From Begonia masoniana (Eukaryota > Streptophyta > Magnoliopsida > Cucurbitales > Begoniaceae), in NCBI GenBank assembly GCA_022432975.1, contig CM039502.1, forward strand, positions 13,795,143-13,859,142: 64,000 nt of DNA, in the 5' to 3' direction. The notes beneath the pieces were generated by a model that made no database searches, was not told the origin of the DNA, and saw only the letters and a program-made list of their open reading frames with translations. The position numbers were made by a program, and so were the translations under genes. Shown here piece after piece: positions 54,647 to 64,000 of the stretch. Position 1 is the stretch's first letter. The number at the start of each line of letters is the position of its first letter.

Positions 54647-56759
54647 TGTTTGGGCCGTGGCTCAGGATGTTTTGGGTCGCGGCTCAAAACCTATTTTGGA
54701 TTCGAATTGGGCTTTTTATTTAATTGTTATTGGGTCATTTTTAAGTTAAAATTTTGAGATTTAAAGTATGAAAATTCAATCATTAAATTTTTAATGATAT
54801 TATGATTAGGTACAAAGACTTAGAATTTTGGACGCGATACATATGTAGGTTTTTTGTTTTGTTTGGGCTTTAGACAATGGTAGATCCAATTTAAGTAGGG
54901 GTTTAATTTTACGTTTAGCACTACATCGTTTCTAAATTATTATTTTGAGACGTGTTCTCATATTAAATGACATGTCTGTTTTTATGGCCCATCATTTTTT
55001 ATATTATCTATGTATTTTTCGTCGTACATATTTTTGTTCGAGAATGCACATTTAAATTTATTGATCATTTTGATTGTGTGAAGTAAGTTTGATCAATCCA
55101 TGTGGTGGTCCTGTTTTTGCTACGCACATTCAACTGATAGATATAGTTGTTTTTTGTTAACTAGAATAACAAGACAACTATATGCATTGTGTCATTGGGT
55201 ACAAAATCCTAAACCTAGTCAAAGTCTTTTGTGATCATCAAATTATCGTTATTATTATTGTTTATGTCTATAGCATGTTGTGTCCAAAATTTGTGAGTGT
55301 CTTCATTTTCATTGAAATTTTCTTGTTTGACAGTAGATTCTAATTTTATATGTGTACCACATTACTATGAAAGGTTTTGACATTTGCCATACTGTTTGGT
55401 TTGTACTCTGTTTTTATTAAACTTTTTATATATTGCATACATGTGTTTTTCAAAACATTTATGCTGTAAAACTCTAGCTTTACTAGATTTAGTTGACTAG
55501 CCTCAACAATATATTTATTTTTTTTCAAGTTTTAGTCATGAAGATCCTCAACAGCCAACATAGGAGTAGGCTGAGTTCTCATTTCTTATCTTATTATAAG
55601 TTGAGAATTTTTTTTTGTCTTCAGAGACAAGTCACGTAGTATTGTCTCATTACTTTAGTTAAGAAACCAACAAACACAAGACTCTCAAATGGTTCGATCA
55701 AATTTGGTTCACACGTCCAAGATGTTCCATAAAAAAATACGCATGCTCAAATAAAACAGGTATAGTGAAAAATACATATATAATATAAAAACCGACGAAC
55801 TATAAAAATAGACACGTTATTTTATATGAGAATATTCTCTAATGATTTAGAAAATGATGCACGTAAAAATAGATCTTTATCTCAAACGAACCTATCAAAG
55901 CCAAAGCTCCAATACCCTAAAATTCAAGGAAGTCCAAGTCTCGCATCAAGCCTTGGAACCTGTCAATATATGCATTCATCAATATACTTTATTATACCTT
56001 GAAGTTTGTTGAAACTCATAACTGAGATAGAAACCAACTCAAGAATTTTACGAAACAATCCCATGAAAAATAGACTCCAAAACACGTTCCAGTCAACCCA
56101 AAAACAGTCTGGTCGTCCAAATCGATCAACCACAAAAAATGTGTTGTTGCATTTCTAGACTCCTACACCGACATGAGGACGCCCGAACCTTCATGTCCAG
56201 CTATCCTACTGATCAAATGGTTCAAACGCCCAACTCGACCTATTGATCAACAGGTCGCCCAAGTATACGCTCTGGGCGTCCGCTGCTTAGAGAAATTGTC
56301 TCAGAACTTTGAAAACTCCGACTAAGTAGACTTAAATGATCCAAAAACACACCAAAACATAATTTAACTTGGTATCTTGCATCAATATGACATCTTGACT
56401 TAGAGTATAAATTCCAAACTTTAAAATCATATTTCGAAATATCATGGAAAAACTCTAAATTTGAATTTACCTCTTGTAGACTTTCACAAAATTTCAGACT
56501 CTCAAGTTCTAAAATCTCAGATCCGACTATGTTTGCAAAACCCAAACCTAAATCGAACCATCAAACTAGAATAGAGAAATCCGATAAAAAAAATCTCAAC
56601 GTAAAAAGAGGAGATCTATCTTACCGTTGATTATCGTCAGATAAAATCTAAACTCTAGCGGGAAATTCACTCCTCTACTTAATAATCCTAGTTTGGCAAA
56701 AGTTCTGTTTTTTGGCCACCACTATGCAATTTAAAGAGAGAAAACTCTGTAATACCCAT
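54647..56759. other. Intergenic DNA without recognisable gene
   Basis: No coding similarity. The first 60 bp continue the GCTCAGG-type flank of the solo LTR. A CGCCC-rich patch lies at 56160-56290 inside a minus-strand frame (56240-56545) that matches nothing I know. Confidence 0.45.
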
Positions 56760-56769
56760 TCAAATATTA

Positions 56770-57045
56770 ACTAAATAATTAATTATATCCATCAATACTA
56801 AAAAGAGAGGATGTTGTTAATTTATTTTAATTTGATTAATTCAATTATATATTTTGTAGATTACTAATGTGTCATTTATTGCTTGTACAATATAAAAGAA
56901 TGTGAAGGTTAAAATAGTCAATATAGTAATCCATTAATAATAAAAAGAGAAAGATGTTGTTAAATTGTTCTAATTTAATTATATATTTTGGAGAGAACTG
57001 ATGTGTCCTTTATTGCTTGTATAATATAAGAGAATGTAAAATATA
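56770..57045. repeat. Imperfect tandem duplication, about 2 x 140 bp
   Basis: Both units contain AAAAAGAGAGATGTTGTTAA, then ATTATATATTTTGGAGA-like, then TTTATTGCTTGTATAATATA. They are well diverged. 57050-57450 beyond has a pyrimidine-rich block and a short frame without family resemblance. Confidence 0.75.
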
Positions 57046-57533
57046 GTAATTGACCATTTGCCCTCTTCATTGGCGCCTCTCTCTCTTTGCGTCTCTTTAT
57101 TTTTGGCCTCTCTCTATTTGTGTCCCTCTCTTTGGTTTTTCTCCCTCCTTTTGTGCTCTTTTTGTTTCCATTCCCCTTTCTTTTCTCTTCCTACATCTTC
57201 CTCTATTTCTTTATTTTGTTTCGTAGGGATGAGGATTGCAAGAAAAGAATACTAGTTTTTGAGTGAGATCGGTCTGAGTCCTCGTAATTTGGGGTCTTAC
57301 ATCAATGATGCATGGAAAGGAAGCAATCTAGTGGTTTCATCCCTTGATCCGGCACAGAGTCAAGTTTGCAATCTGCATGTACATGAAAAACTCATTTCTT
57401 ACTGTAACATTGTGGGTTTAAGTTCTATCAGGTCGATGTAGTTTTTCTATTGGGTATGAATTCTATCTAATTCCTTCCCGCTGCATTCTTCCCGACTTTT
57501 TTTGATTTGTTTATGTTCTGGATATAATTTTTA

Positions 57534-58020
57534 GAGTATAATGCAATTGAGCCCTTGAATTTAGGAATCATATACAAATGATACCCTAAACTATATTTTT
57601 GAGCAAAACGGCCCTCGTACTTTTGATCATTGGTAAAAACGGTTCATGCCTTGAAAAGATACATCAAATGTCTCATTTCGCTTTTAATGGTTATTTTAAA
57701 CTACCTTACCTTGATTCACTTGATTTTACTAATATACTTGATATCATAATTGATTTAGAAGAATAAAAGATAGTTTAAGTGAGAAATCTATTCAAAATTA
57801 AATATAAAATTGAGTGTATGCGTAAAATTAAGCGAGTTAAGATAACTAGAATGAATTAAAATAAATATTACTATCGAAAAACTTGAGACATTTGACAAAT
57901 TTTATCAAAGTATAAATCGTTTTGCTAACAACCTAAAGTACAAGGGCAATTTTGTCAAAAAATATTTTAGGGTATCAATTGTCTCTTACCCTAAATTCAA
58001 GATAAATTGTATTTTATCCT
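57534..58020. mobile_element. MITE with 8-bp target duplication
   Basis: 487 bp with imperfect inverted repeats of about 130 bp: GAGTATAATGCAATTGAGCC at the left, and at the right (reversed) AGGATAAAATACAATTTATC. Both arms continue with CTTGAATTTAGG..., GATACCCTAAA... and CGGCCCTCGTACTTT / TGCCCTTGTACTTT. Flanked by AATTTTTA (57526-57533 and 58021-58028). Non-coding. The 8-bp duplication suggests a hAT-type origin, but terminal bases are not decisive. Confidence 0.82.
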
Positions 58021-58028
58021 AATTTTTA

Positions 58029-58379
58029 CTATGAAAATAATGAGACTACATTCTAATTGATTTGTGGTTAAGATTAAAAAAGACCACTTATCTATGAGTC
58101 ACTACCTGATTGCTTGTTGAAAGTATTTTTTTTCTTTCTCTTATCTGTCGAAGTCCAAGGGATCTTTTATCCACCTTATCTTTTCAAACACATGATTGTA
58201 TATCTTGTTATCTAGTAAGACGCATGGATTGAATTGGATTAATTTTTTTGACTAAGGAGATGCCGAAAGAGTTCTGAGCAGACGCACTTGATTGTGCCGT
58301 ATACCTAATCAATTAGGTGTCTGACGATAAGTTTGTGCAACAAAACACCTCAAGAGGCATGGAGCAGAAGAAAACAAAG
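58029..58379. other. Left flank of the Copia relic
   Basis: No recognisable gene or LTR; the 5' LTR of the following element was not found here. Confidence 0.4.
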
Positions 58380-58520
58380 TGTTTCTTATTTTAGAGTGTT
58401 TGGAAGCATTAGTTACGTGCATGTTCCAGATCAAGAGATGTCGAAGCTTGATGATAAAAGCAAGAAGTACATTTTCATCGGCTATGATCAACGCTCCTGA
58501 AAGGCTACAAGTTCTTACCC
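58380..58520 (+). pseudogene. Copia post-integrase fragment, out of order
   Basis: Frame: RVFGSISYVHVPDQEMSKLDDKSKKYIFIGYDQRS. This is the segment that normally follows the Copia integrase core, yet here it precedes gag. It therefore comes from a rearrangement or a second, older Copia. Confidence 0.8.
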
Positions 58521-58559
58521 TTATTCATCAATATTTGGATAAAGCCATGTTTGAGAGAG

Positions 58560-59150
58560 TATCAAATGTCACCACCTCCAAGTAAGCATGAGAGATTCTA
58601 CAAAATTCTCATTAAGAAGTTGATAAGGTAAAGAATGTACGTCTTCAAATACTATGACAAACATTTGAAGCGTTGTGAATGCAAGAATCCAAGTCCATAG
58701 CGGATTCCTTTTGAGGGTTTGGGCGATCGTAAACCAAATGAAGAGATATGGAGGAAGATTGAAGATGTTCGTGTCAATGAAAAGGCTCTTCGCTCATTGT
58801 ATTCAAAGTTCGATTATGTGGTTGTAGCTATCGGGAAGTCCAAAGATTTAGCTACCATGACGGTTGACCAACTCGTGGGTTATTTTCAAGCTCATGAAAA
58901 TAGAATTAACAAGAAGGAGCAGATCGAGCACGTTTTGGCCACCAAGTTCTCGCTGATGGAAATAGAGAATAAACGTGGGAGAAGCCAATGAGGAAGAGGA
59001 CGTAGATAAGGTAGAAGAAGAGGTCGAGTACGTCAAAATCTTGACATTAAAGAGAAGAGTCATTTCATAAGCGAGCGCGGTAGAGGAGACCATTCAAGAC
59101 AAAATGATTGATCAAGTGTTCAATACTACAATTGTCAAAAACATGGACAC
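58560..59150 (+). pseudogene. Copia gag remnant
   Basis: The clear frame (58719-58991) reads [39 protein letters not shown] and [12 protein letters not shown], the central Copia gag. Upstream residues (MPPPSKHERFYKIL-like) and the knuckle YYNCQKHGHYAHV (first cysteine lost) are in neighbouring frames with stops. Immediately after the knuckle the sequence jumps into the integrase core, so protease and the integrase zinc domain were deleted. Confidence 0.82.
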
Positions 59151-59508
59151 TATGCTCACGTTTAAGTCTCTCTCGTTCGATAAAAATAGGTATTGTCTCC
59201 TCTTTATTGATGATTTTAGTAGAAAAACTTGGGTTTATTTTTTGAAGGAGAATTTTCAACTTTTTGGTGTTTTTAGAAAATTTAAAGCATATGTAAAAAG
59301 GCAAAACGGGTATCCCATTAAAGCTTTGAGATCCGATAGAGAATGTGAGTTTACTTCTAACGAGTTTAATGAGTTTTGTCAAACAAATGACAGCCAACTA
59401 TTCCTGACAGTTTCAAGATCTCTTCAACAAAATAGTATAGTTGAAAGGAAGAATCAATATGACTTTGAGTATGCTAAAAACATAGTATGGAAATTAAATA
59501 TGGCCTAA
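59104..59508 (+). pseudogene. Copia integrase catalytic core
   Basis: LSFDKNRYCLLFIDDFSRKTWVYFLKE supplies the first aspartate, IKALRSDRECEFTSNEF the second, and SLQQNSIVERKN the glutamate. The core is thus recognisable but truncated after about 110 residues by another deletion that joins it to reverse transcriptase. Confidence 0.85.
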
Positions 59509-60547
59509 AGCAAGCTCTAAGAGCTTGGAATAGCTGAATCAGCAAGTACTTCCTCAAAAATGTGTTTTGTCAAATGCTCATATGAACACTCACTCTCTCT
59601 ATGCTAAGGTGTGCCAAAATGGAGATGTCTTATTTGTTTACTTGTATGTTTATGATTTGATTTTTACTGGAAATAATCCAAGTATGTACAAAGAATTCAC
59701 ACAAACAATGACAAAGAAGTTTGAGATGACAAATATTGATCGAATGTCATACTATCTAAGCATGGAGATTGATCAAAGAGATGATAGTATTTTCATATCT
59801 CAAGAAGATTTTGCCAAAGAAATTCTCAAAAAGTTCAAGATGAAGAATTGTCAACCTATGAATACTCTCGTAGCATGTGGAGTAAAATTATCAAAGAATG
59901 AGGAAGAAGAGAAAGTTGATTATTCAACTTTCAAAAGTCTTGTTGGAAGTTTAAGGTATTTAATTTACACAACAGCAAATATTCTTTTTGGAGTTGGACT
60001 GGTCATTTAATTGATGGAGTCACCTACCATGACACATTTCCAAGCAGCGAAGTGGATTCTCCAATATATCAAAAGTACAATTAATTTTGGCTTGCTTTAT
60101 TTATTTTCTAATAAATTTAACCTTGTCGAATATAAAGAAGCGATTGAGGTAGATATATAGATGATCGAAAGAGCACAACAAGTTTTGTTTTCTACATGGG
60201 TACTACACTTTTTACTTGAAGTTCAAAAAAACAAAAAATTGTGACTCTATCTACCTGTGAAATTGAATATTTTGTTACTACATCTTGTGCATGTCATGCT
60301 ATATGGTTGAGAAGACTATCGAAGAAGTTACAAATACCACAAGAAAAAACTACATAGATTTATGTTAACAATAAATCAACATTGCATGGCCAAGATTAAT
60401 GTGTTTCACGATAAAAACAAGCATATAGATACGAGATATCATTTCCTTCGTGACTGTATTGCAAAAAATGAAGTGCAAGTGAACTATGCGAAGACTAATA
60501 ATCAAGTTTTACAAAGTCTCTCAAGTATGACACTTTTAACAAGTTAA
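59509..60547 (+). pseudogene. Copia reverse transcriptase C-terminal half and RNase H
   Basis: ALRAWNSRISKYFL begins the piece. The catalytic YVDD motif reads YVYD (LYVYDLIFTGNNPSMY at about 59640), so a metal-binding aspartate is lost. ISQEDFAKEILKKFKMKNC, SKNEEEEKVDYSTFKSLVGSLRYL and ILFGVGLVI follow to a stop at 60010. RNase H continues with stops: HFQAAKWILQYIKSTINFGL, a damaged middle, and finally HDKNKHIDTRYHFLRDCIAKNEVQVNY. No function remains. Confidence 0.88.
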
Positions 60548-60580
60548 GAATGACGCTCGGAGTTACAAGAAATTAAGTTT

Positions 60581-60938
60581 AAGGGAGGATGCTGAAAATA
60601 TAAGCCTAATTTAGATAATATATTTTGGTTAATGTAATTTTAGTTAAGTCTAATGCATTTGTGAAGAGTCATTTAGAAGGTTCTCATTCATGTATGTGTA
60701 GGTACGTTAGGACATGTACTTAGGAGATTCATTATGTATTAGTACATGTATATAATTAATTAAGTAGTTCATGTATGGTATTATACATGTATCATATACT
60801 CTTACAAATCAGACGTAAGTTTAGGCATTTTGCTATCAAGAAATATTTAAAGCATTTCAAGGAAAAAAAAATCTCTAAGTTCTCTCCTCTTTACTTTATG
60901 TTTTTCTTTCTCCAAAATCTCTTTTCCTCGTTCTAACA
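60581..60938 (+). repeat. Polypurine tract and 3' LTR of the Copia relic
   Basis: AAGGGAGGA (60581-60589) is followed by a TG-start block TGCTGAAAATATAAGCC (60590) that runs to CGTTCTAACA (60938), 349 bp. No matching 5' LTR exists in the window, so the boundaries are inferred from position, the tract and the TG...CA ends. Confidence 0.65.
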
Positions 60939-61098
60939 AATAACAGTGAGCATTCAAACAAGAGTTTCTTGGCATCACGAAGAAATTGACCAATTTTTTA
61001 GTAGGGTTTGATAAGAATTATAATAATCTACTGTGTTTGAAAACATATTCTCTTTATCAACTTAAATGTGTGTAGTAGTATTATGAAGAACTCTCGTC

Positions 61099-61105
61099 TA
61101 TAAAT
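61099..61105 (+). promoter_or_regulatory. TATA box of the germin-like pseudogene
   Basis: TATAAAT, 65 bp upstream of the ATG, in the same context as 46350 (an extra 18 bp lies between). Confidence 0.65.
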
Positions 61106-61163
61106 CGACATCTCTCTCCCAAATGAATTCTCATTCCATCCACAGAAACTCAAGTGCTCAACA

Positions 61164-61650
61164 ATGGCTGCAATTGTCCAAAGCTTCCTCTCCCTCTTCT
61201 TCATTTTTGCATTGGCTCCCACTATCTCTGCTTATGATCCTACAGTTTTATAGGACTTCTACGTTGCGAGTTCTGATTCGAATGGGTACGACATAATTTT
61301 TTCCTTTCTGTCCTTTTTTTAGTCCAAATCTAACGAGAATATTTTTTATTGCATGGCTTAGCGTTTGTAAATGGAATAGTGCTATAGATTTTAAGAGTAA
61401 AATAAATTATGACAGACGTTGATGTTCTAAAAAACAATGAAACAAGAAGGATTCATTAAATAAACATTAAAGATAGGCGATATGATTGCATTCCCGTTCG
61501 GCCTCATCCACTTCGAATGCAACATCGAAAGCCCTAATGCCCTTGGTTTTTTCATCCTCTCCATCCACAATCCCAGCAATCAGCACATAGGACACGCTCT
61601 TTTTGGGTCAGAGACGTTGCTCCTCTACGAGCTTGTCCCCCGTGTTTGAA
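61164..61650 (+). pseudogene. Germin-like pseudogene
   Basis: Duplicate of the gene at 46403. ATG (61164) and signal peptide are intact (MAAIVQSFLSLFFIFALAPT...SAYDPTVL), but the next codon is TAG where the other copy has CAG (Q30), and the first conserved cysteine is tyrosine. The intron 1 acceptor region and FVNG survive, then about 230 bp including the histidine-rich metal box are gone, replaced by unrelated AT-rich DNA (61380-61470). The C-terminal part resumes with GDMIAFPFGLIHFE, the third metal histidine, and SIHNPSNQHIGHALFGSE, ending at TGA near 61650. Confidence 0.9.
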
Positions 61651-62100
61651 CACGGCTTGCTCTTCATAGAACGGTCCCTCGTTCTAAGAACACCTGAGGG
61701 GGCGTTCACCCTCAAACGGGGGACTGATCGGCGTTAGTATATAAGTTGACAGCCTTCATTTTGACCCTTACCTTCAGAAAATCGAGTTTTCTCTCTGCCA
61801 AATCCCCAAATCTGAGTGTTTTGCTGCCGAAATCCTCATATTTGACAGTTTCTCACCAAAATCTCCAAAAACCGAGGGTTTTCTTCGCGAAAATCCCAAA
61901 AACCAAGCTGACAAAGTAGCCCGAGCCTCCCTATCACTGAAATCGCCCGATTTGGGTTTTTTTGCGCTGAAAATCCCCAAATCCGAGTTGTGTTGTTGCC
62001 GAAAATCCCAAAAACCCGAAAATCTGAAAATTCAAAAAACCAAAAAATACCCCCCCCCCCCCCCCAAATTTTTCTGACTCAAAAGGCTCCCCAGCCGTCA
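61651..62100 (+). mobile_element. Fragment of the MULE family
   Basis: Shares with the intronic MULE: an ACGGGGGACTGATCGGC-type block, a TATATAAG box (61738-61745; TATATAAA at 40934), and a leader with GAAAATCGAGTTTTCTCTCTGCC versus AAAATCCAATTTTCTCTCGGCC. It has no ends or target duplication in view. The repeated 'AAATCCCCAAA(A)ACCGAG' phrases at 61790-62030 form a degenerate tandem. A C16 run lies at 62050-62065. Confidence 0.6.
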
Positions 62101-62450
62101 CAAGGTGTGTAACGACCCTTAAACTATTCCTAGAATTACCCTTTTTTTTTAATCCTTTCGTTAAATCGTTAAATCAAAGTATAAATTGTGGAAACATATT
62201 TAAAAACCAATTAAATAAAACCATTAAAATAGAAGAGGAATTGGCCAAGCAGAACAGAGGGCAAAAAGGGTTCAAGCCCAAAATTTTCCCTGTTCACATC
62301 TACCGCTCACCTCCACTGTTTACTTCTACCGCTCACATCCACCGCTCAACTTCTGCCAAGCCACATCCACCGCTGGTCACATCCACCGCTCATATTCACT
62401 GTACACATCTACCGCTCACATTCACTGTGCACTTCTACCGCTCACATCCA

Positions 62451-62680
62451 CCGCTCAACAGTAACTGAACACATCTGCCGATTGACTTTGACCAAACACT
62501 TATATAAACTTCTGCCGATCATAAAACGACAGAATCTACTGCTTGCATCTACCGCTCAACAGTAACCGAACACATCTGCCGATTGACTTTGACCAAACAC
62601 TTATATAAACTTCTGCCGATCACAAAACGACAGAATCTACTGCTTACATCTACCGCTCAATAGTAACCGAACACTTAACC
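62451..62680. repeat. 101-bp tandem repeat in the right-edge LTR
   Basis: Two full units plus a partial one (GTAACYGAACACATCTGCCG starts at 62461 and 62562, partial at 62663). Preceded by an irregular array of CTACCGCTCACATYCACYG (62300-62455). Confidence 0.9.
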
Positions 62681-63165
62681 GAAACCCATACAATTTTCCT
62701 CTGTACTTACACACCATTCACCCAAAACTTCCAAAAACATTTAAAACTTCAATATCAATTTTCTATTTTGTTTCATCAAAATCTATCCAAACACTCATTT
62801 TTATCCATACATTGCGGAAGTTAATGAAAATGCTCAAAATACATCAAAACAACATTTTTATAACCTATCCAGATACCAAGCATCCTAAAATGGCTCGACT
62901 GTACAATTTCTCCTATTCTTCTATCCATCAAATCCTCAAAACATTTACTTACATCCCCACGGGTCAAAATACGCACTGACTGCACAGCGCACTCCCACGA
63001 ACATCCTCCATCAACCGTCGCGTGCATCTTGTGGAGAAACGTCATCCTTACCTCCTTCAATATCACCTACACTATAGAAACATTCTATGAGCTAAAGGCT
63101 CAGTAAATCTACGTAAATGAAAATGCATGCTATGCGTATGCTGTTCGTAAAATCATGCAATCATC

Positions 63166-63350
63166 CTACCTTTTCGCTATTCATTTTCTTTTCATATACA
63201 TTTCTACCTTTTCGCTATTCATTTTCTTTTAATATACATTCCTACATTTTCGCTATTCATTTTCTTTTCGTATACATTCCTATCTTTTTGCTATTCATTT
63301 CGTTTTCGTATACATTCCTACCTTTTCGCTATTCATTTTCCTTTTCATAA
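63166..63350. repeat. 38-bp tandem repeat, five copies, in the right-edge LTR
   Basis: Units start at 63166, 63204, 63242, 63280 and 63318: CTACCTTTTCGCTATTCATT followed by TTCTTTTCRTATACATTC, with a few substitutions. Confidence 0.92.
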
Positions 63351-64000
63351 AACATATGCAGAGGTTTATTTCTTTCATACCACTTCTGAAAACATGATGC
63401 ATGGACATGTACGATACATCAAACATAAAGAAAGCATAAAACAGTACATGAAACCTAGAAAAACATTATAACCTCACAATTATCCTAAATTTTCCACCCC
63501 ACCGACACTAAATCAATAAAATCTCAAAGTCCTCAAATCAAGAATTAATCTTATGGTGTAGGCCAATCGGCCAAGCGAGTCACGAAGACTTACCTCGGGT
63601 CCTCAGCACCCCGAGAACAATCCGTGAGCTTTGTTCACCTAGGCCAATTCATAACACATGACATTAAAACAGAGATTGACCAATCGAGCTCCATTAACTC
63701 TACTTAACTATACTCCCTAATCATAAATACCTCCATTATTCTCCAACAATTCGATAACTAACAATTTCTAACTTCACTCAATAATTTTTGACGAAACCCT
63801 AACTGATTAAAAAAACTCTAAAACCTGGAACTAACTTCCAAACGTTAGAAACTTACCTAGAGTTGTGATTGCAGAAGAAAACGAGAAGAGAAACGTTGGT
63901 CGGAGCTTGGAGCTAGCGTCGGCGTGAGGAAACGTCGAAGGAGAGCTTGATAATCGCCTCAAAAGCTCTCTGGAGGTTTCCTTTCGTGGAAGCAGCGGGA

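Larger units (their letters stand above)
62108..64000 (-). repeat. Gypsy-type LTR, minus strand, cut by the window edge
   Basis: The minus-strand end reads ...GGGTCGTTACA at 62108, as in the other Gypsy LTRs. The interior matches Gypsy-2 LTR reversed: CACCTACACTATAGAAAC... CTATGAGCTAAAGGCTCAGTAAAT...GTAAATGAAAATGCATG at 63064-63130. No primer site lies to the left, so this is either a 3' LTR end or a solo LTR. The other end lies beyond 64000. Frames inside (62241-62468, 63117-63350) are repeat artefacts. Confidence 0.75.

Noticed and set aside
57259..57441. 60-residue plus-strand frame after a pyrimidine-rich block
   Set aside because: Looks superficially like a 5' UTR plus start, but the peptide matches nothing and has no downstream exon I can find.
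62241..62468. 75-residue His/Pro/Thr-rich frame
   Set aside because: Encoded by the short tandem repeats of an LTR.

Overview
The window is nuclear DNA of a flowering plant, probably a eudicot. It holds GT-AG introns, plant-specific families (RLCK-type kinase, germin-like proteins), Ty3/Gypsy and Ty1/Copia retrotransposons primed by initiator tRNA-Met, and a Mutator-like (MULE) transposon. A cucurbit is my guess from the style of the long terminal repeats (LTRs), not a demonstrated fact. Host genes are sparse; roughly three quarters of the window is mobile DNA.

Layout. 0-4 kb: AT-rich DNA with a decayed Copia relic on the minus strand. 4.06-7.50 kb: a structurally complete but coding-deficient Copia element (two LTRs, primer binding site, polypurine tract, 5-bp target duplication; only gag and protease remain). 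8.2-38.4 kb: a nest readable from target-site duplications. A MULE (9066-38149, 9-bp duplication TAATAAATA) carries a decayed transposase. Inside it sits Gypsy-3 (about 9846-33650, 3' end lost). Inside the 5' LTR of Gypsy-3 sits Gypsy-1 (10092-30164, duplication TAGCC). Inside the 3' LTR of Gypsy-1 sits Gypsy-2 (19055-28784, duplication ACAGT). The MULE itself appears to have landed in an older foldback element.

38.5-43.0 kb: an apparently intact five-exon receptor-like cytoplasmic kinase gene (minus strand, 524 codons). Its second intron is swollen by a second MULE of the same family (40329-42422, 9-bp duplication AAATAACAA). 46.4-47.2 kb: a two-exon germin-like gene, intact except that the expected start codon reads ATA. 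50.0-54.6 kb: a Gypsy-type solo LTR (duplication GGCCT) interrupted by a second solo LTR (duplication GACTT). 57.5 kb: a MITE with 8-bp duplication. 58.4-60.9 kb: a scrambled Copia relic. 61.2-61.6 kb: a germin-like pseudogene, a duplicate of the 46-kb gene, followed by a MULE-family fragment. 62.1 kb to the end: another Gypsy-type LTR running off the window.

How it fits together. The two germin-like loci are an old duplication separated by transposon growth; one lost its ATG, the other took a nonsense mutation and a large internal deletion. The kinase gene lies between two copies of one MULE family: one in its intron, the other starting about 350 bp past its stop codon. The nesting fixes the order of insertion: foldback element, MULE, Gypsy-3, Gypsy-1, Gypsy-2.
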